A stretch of DNA of 8,057 nucleotides, taken from NCBI GenBank assembly GCA_963991145.1, contig CAXDOZ010000104.1:1-8057 (forward strand). The letters run 5' to 3'. The notes beneath the pieces are model-generated. The model saw nothing but the letters and a program-made list of their open reading frames with translations, did no database searches and was not told the DNA's origin. The stretch is from CAXDOZ01 sp963991145. Lineage in GTDB: Bacteria; Bacteroidota; Bacteroidia; Chitinophagales; JABDMM01. This document shows positions 6,398 to 8,057 of this stretch, piece by piece; the stretch's first letter is position 1, and every line of letters starts with the position of its first letter. Made by a program: the position numbers and the translations under genes.

Positions 6398-7276
6398 ATG
6401 AATAGACAAGAGTTTTTCAACTACCTACGGTTCGAGAAAAGATATTCAGAACACACTCTTGTTTCTTACCAATCTGATTTAAACCAATTCTTTACTTATC
6501 TCTCCACTACATATGGTGAGATGAATATTAACGATATCAGCCATGTCCATATAAGGTCATGGCTTGTTTCGTTGATGGAAGCTGATGTTTCAGCCAGAAG
6601 CATTAATCGCAAGCTCTCCTCATTAAAGTCATACTATAAGTTTCTTCAAAGAAAAGATCTGGTGAAGACTGATCCCTTTCAAAAGATCCAGGCACCTAAA
6701 CTTTCAAAGCGACTTCCTGAGTTTGTTGAGCAATCTGGAATGGAGAACCTGTGGGAGCTTTTGCCTTCTGGAGAAGATTTTCCTTCTGCAAGAGATAGAA
6801 TAGTCATTATACTTCTTTATTCAACTGGGATGCGAAGAGCTGAACTGTTGAGCCTGAAAGAAAAGGATATCGATCTTTCTACCAATCAGTTAAAGGTTCT
6901 TGGAAAGGGGGGTAAGGAGAGAATAATTCCATTTGGGCAGAAACTAAGAGAGGAGATTGATACTTATCTAAAGGTTAAAAATGAAAATGGAATTTCAGAT
7001 TCAGCTTTCATTACCACCAATAGAGGTAAACCAGCCTATCCTAAGCTGATTTATAATATTGTTAAAGAGAACCTTTCATTAGTGTCATCATTAAATAAGA
7101 AGAGTCCTCACGTGCTTCGTCACACTTTCGCAACTCATTTGAGCAATGAGGGTGCTGATCTGAATGCAATCAAGGAACTTCTCGGACATTCAAACCTCTC
7201 AGCTACTCAGGTCTATACTCACAATACGATCGAGAAGTTGAAGGACATTCATAAACAATCCCATCCAAAAGCTTAA
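6398..7276 (+). CDS. xerC: Tyrosine recombinase XerC
   Basis: A 292-residue tyrosine recombinase of normal Xer length, expected to resolve chromosome dimers at dif together with a partner XerD. The N-terminal SAM-like DNA-binding domain spans about 1-90 (FEKRYSEHTLVSYQSDL; INRKLSSLKSYYKFL). The catalytic domain has all expected residues: Arg146 in STGMRRAEL, Lys170 in GKGGKERIIP, His238 and Arg241 in HVLRHTFATHL, His264 in LLGHSNL and the nucleophile Tyr273 in VYTH. The intact active site, and the position between rpsU and hpf that recurs in Bacteroidota, argue for a housekeeping XerC rather than a phage or transposon integrase; no attachment site or cargo is seen. XerC and XerD are hard to separate by eye, so the letter rests mainly on context. 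It lies 11 bases before hpf. Confidence 0.92.
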   Translation: MNRQEFFNYLRFEKRYSEHTLVSYQSDLNQFFTYLSTTYGEMNINDISHVHIRSWLVSLMEADVSARSINRKLSSLKSYYKFLQRKDLVKTDPFQKIQAPKLSKRLPEFVEQSGMENLWELLPSGEDFPSARDRIVIILLYSTGMRRAELLSLKEKDIDLSTNQLKVLGKGGKERIIPFGQKLREEIDTYLKVKNENGISDSAFITTNRGKPAYPKLIYNIVKENLSLVSSLNKKSPHVLRHTFATHLSNEGADLNAIKELLGHSNLSATQVYTHNTIEKLKDIHKQSHPKA

Positions 7277-7287
7277 AACTTACTGTT

Positions 7288-7581
7288 ATGGACGTTACAA
7301 TTCAAAGTATTCACTTCGATGCAGATTCAAAACTCAAAACATTCATCAATCGCAAGCTTGATAAATTGGAAACATTTGATGATAATATTTTAGCTGCTGA
7401 CGTCTTTCTTAAACTTGATTCTCACCACTCTGTAAAGGAGAAAGTGGTGGATATTAAGGTCAATGTACCAGGAGTGACATTATTCACTTCCGAGTCAAGT
7501 AAATCATTTGAAGAATCAACTGATCTTGCAGTAGAAAATCTTCGCCGTCAACTGGTTAAAAGAAAAACGAAAATGTCCTGA
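7288..7581 (+). CDS. hpf: Short-form ribosome hibernation-promoting factor (HPF/RaiA family)
   Basis: A 97-residue protein of the HPF/YfiA (RaiA) family, which binds the decoding region of the 30S subunit in stationary phase and blocks mRNA and tRNA binding. Family features are the start MDVTIQSIHFDADSKLKTFINRKLDKL (beta strand plus first helix), the central strands AADVFLKLD and VVDIKVNVPG, and the second helix FEESTDLAVENLRRQLVKRK with a basic C-terminal tail. It ends there, so it lacks the C-terminal dimerisation domain of long HPF. It follows xerC by 11 bases and is probably the last gene of the rpsU operon. No convincing terminator follows: the T-run at 7582-7588 has only a weak imperfect stem before it. 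Confidence 0.92.
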   Translation: MDVTIQSIHFDADSKLKTFINRKLDKLETFDDNILAADVFLKLDSHHSVKEKVVDIKVNVPGVTLFTSESSKSFEESTDLAVENLRRQLVKRKTKMS

Positions 7582-7599
7582 TTTTTTTCGTCCAATAAG

Positions 7600-7631
7600 T
7601 TGGCTTAATTCCACTATTATCAATATTTTTG
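7600..7631 (+). promoter_or_regulatory. Bacteroidota -33/-7 promoter of the tRNA operon
   Basis: TTGG at 7600-7603 (-33 element) and TATTTTTG at 7624-7631 (-7 element, exact TAnnTTTG) are separated by 20 bases, the preferred spacing for the Bacteroidota primary sigma factor. The predicted transcript starts near 7636-7640, about 55 bases before the first tRNA. It is the best complete promoter in the window and fits a strongly expressed tRNA operon. Confidence 0.75.
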
Positions 7632-7642
7632 CGTCCATTTCC

Positions 7643-7665
7643 GCAGAAAAAGAGGCCTTTTTTGC
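7643..7665 (+). other. Predicted hairpin in the tRNA operon leader
   Basis: GAAAAAG (7646-7652) pairs with CTTTTTT (7657-7663) around the loop AGGC, including one G-U pair. A bulged A at 7645 allows two more GC pairs (7643-7644 with 7664-7665). It lies a few bases after the predicted transcript start. It resembles a terminator or attenuator in shape, but the T-run is inside the stem rather than after it, so it may only be a leader structure. Confidence 0.35.
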
Positions 7666-7692
7666 CCTGAAACTGTTGGGAAATGGGAGTTT

Positions 7693-7766
7693 GCCAATGT
7701 AGCTCAGCTGGCTAGAGCAGCTGATTTGTAATCAGCCGGTCGGGGGTTCGAGTCCCTCCATTGGCT
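7693..7766 (+). tRNA. tRNA-Thr (anticodon UGU)
   Basis: A 74-base tRNA with a perfect acceptor stem GCCAATG/CATTGGC and discriminator T. The D-arm is GCTC/GAGC. The anticodon stem GCTGA/TCAGC encloses TTTGTAA, giving anticodon TGT (UGU, threonine ACN). The T-arm GGGGG-TTCGAGT-CCCTC has one G-U pair. CCA is not encoded. First gene of the tRNA operon. Confidence 0.98.
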
Positions 7767-7788
7767 CTTTGTTCTTTAATTATTGATC

Positions 7789-7806
7789 ATCCCGAGATAT
7801 CGGGAT
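7789..7806. other. Hairpin between tRNA-Thr and tRNA-Tyr
   Basis: ATCCCGA (7789-7795), loop GATA, TCGGGAT (7800-7806): a perfect 7-bp, GC-rich stem in the 48-base spacer. There is no T-run after it, so it is not an ordinary terminator. It may be an RNA-processing structure of the tRNA precursor or a copy of a small dispersed palindrome. Confidence 0.55.
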
Positions 7807-7814
7807 ATATCATC

Positions 7815-7896
7815 GGGGAGATACTCAAGCGGTCAACGAGGACAGACTGTAAATCTGTTGCCTAAGGCTTCGTAGGTTCGAATCCTGCTCTCCCCA
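7815..7896 (+). tRNA. tRNA-Tyr (anticodon GUA)
   Basis: An 82-base class II tRNA. The acceptor stem GGGGAGA/TCTCCCC is perfect, with discriminator A. The D-arm stem is CTC/GAG. The anticodon stem ACAGA/TCTGT encloses CTGTAAA, giving anticodon GTA (tyrosine). The long variable arm has a GCC/GGC stem, as expected for bacterial tRNA-Tyr. The T-arm is GTAGG-TTCGAAT-CCTGC. CCA is not encoded. Confidence 0.97.
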
Positions 7897-7902
7897 CTTA
7901 GT

Positions 7903-7926
7903 CTTGTAGCGAAGTGTAGTTACAAG
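7903..7926. other. Hairpin between tRNA-Tyr and tRNA-Gly
   Basis: CTTGTAGC (7903-7910) pairs with GTTACAAG (7919-7926) over an 8-base loop GAAGTGTA, with one G-U pair. It lies in the 46-base spacer and no T-run follows. It is a second inter-tRNA hairpin, unrelated in sequence to the one at 7789-7806, so a role in precursor processing is possible but unproven. Confidence 0.45.
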
Positions 7927-7942
7927 CCGATGATTTATAAAA

Positions 7943-8015
7943 GCGGGAGTAGCTCAGTTGGTAGAGCATCAGCCTTCCAAGCTGAGGGGCGCGGGTTCGA
8001 GTCTCGTCTCCCGCT
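7943..8015 (+). tRNA. tRNA-Gly (anticodon UCC)
   Basis: A 73-base tRNA with a perfect acceptor stem GCGGGAG/CTCCCGC and discriminator T. The D-arm is GCTC/GAGC. The anticodon stem TCAGC/GCTGA encloses CTTCCAA, giving anticodon TCC (UCC, glycine GGA/GGG). The T-arm GCGGG-TTCGAGT-CTCGT contains two G-U pairs. CCA is not encoded. Confidence 0.97.
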
Positions 8016-8026
8016 CTTTTTAAATC

Positions 8027-8057
8027 GCCGATGTAGCTCAGGGGTAGAGCGTTTCCT
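8027..8057 (+). tRNA. tRNA cut by the right edge, probably tRNA-Thr (GGU)
   Basis: The last 31 bases begin a tRNA: acceptor 5' strand GCCGATG, then TA, a D-arm GCTC-AGGGGTA-GAGC, then G and the 5' anticodon stem TTTCC plus the first loop base T. The anticodon itself lies outside the window. The sequence up to here and the Thr-Tyr-Gly-Thr order I know from Bacteroidota suggest tRNA-Thr(GGU), with tuf expected next; this identity is inference. The spacer from tRNA-Gly is only 11 bases. Confidence 0.75.

Noticed and set aside
6398..7276. Integrase of a mobile element next to a tRNA cluster
   Set aside because: The recombinase is a full-length, intact XerC-type protein inside a housekeeping gene order. 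No direct-repeat attachment sites, tRNA 3'-end duplication or cargo genes are present.
7566..7591. Rho-independent terminator after hpf (ACGAAAAT and ATTTTTTTCGT around the stop codon)
   Set aside because: The stem needs a three-base bulge, is almost entirely A-T, and the T-run is part of the stem.

Overview
The window looks like core chromosome of a member of the Bacteroidota, most likely the Cytophagales lineage (family-level placement is a guess). Four things point there. None of the nine start codons visible in the window has a convincing Shine-Dalgarno sequence. Two promoters carry the Bacteroidota -7 element TAnnTTTG. There is an outer-membrane beta-barrel protein of the PorT type common in that phylum. 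The gene order rpsU - xerC - hpf - tRNA-Thr - tRNA-Tyr - tRNA-Gly - tRNA-Thr is the arrangement I know from Bacteroidota genomes, where tuf and the secE-nusG-rpl genes follow.

Layout. Positions 1-888 hold the 3' part of ruvB (Holliday junction motor), whose 5' end lies off the left edge. It converges on a minus-strand outer-membrane beta-barrel gene (885-1562), and the two stop codons overlap. Plus-strand genes follow to the end: a short unknown protein (1625-1894) overlapping a PhnP-like metallo-beta-lactamase-fold hydrolase that starts at TTG (1891-2655); a sodium-dependent amino-acid-type transporter of the NSS/SLC6 family (2712-4076); a membrane-anchored helix-hairpin-helix protein with a GTG start (4171-4830); and an acyl-CoA dehydrogenase (4931-6076).

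From about 6100 the window becomes a translation-related locus: rpsU (6166-6357), xerC (6398-7276) and hpf (7288-7581), probably one transcript from a -7 element at 6135-6142. A strong promoter at 7600-7631 then drives a tRNA operon: Thr(UGU), Tyr(GUA), Gly(UCC) and a fourth tRNA cut by the right edge, probably Thr(GGU). Two of the tRNA spacers and the tRNA leader contain predicted hairpins.

I found no mobile element, CRISPR array, phage gene or defence system. No non-coding stretch exceeds about 110 bases. The observations worth a second look are small-scale: overlapping starts and stops, a perfect palindrome on the rpsU -7 element, hairpins between tRNAs, bS21 Tyr54 in a window with no Shine-Dalgarno sites, a degenerate second HhH unit, and an unknown small protein coupled to a metallohydrolase. 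I see no convincing evidence of a new multi-gene system.
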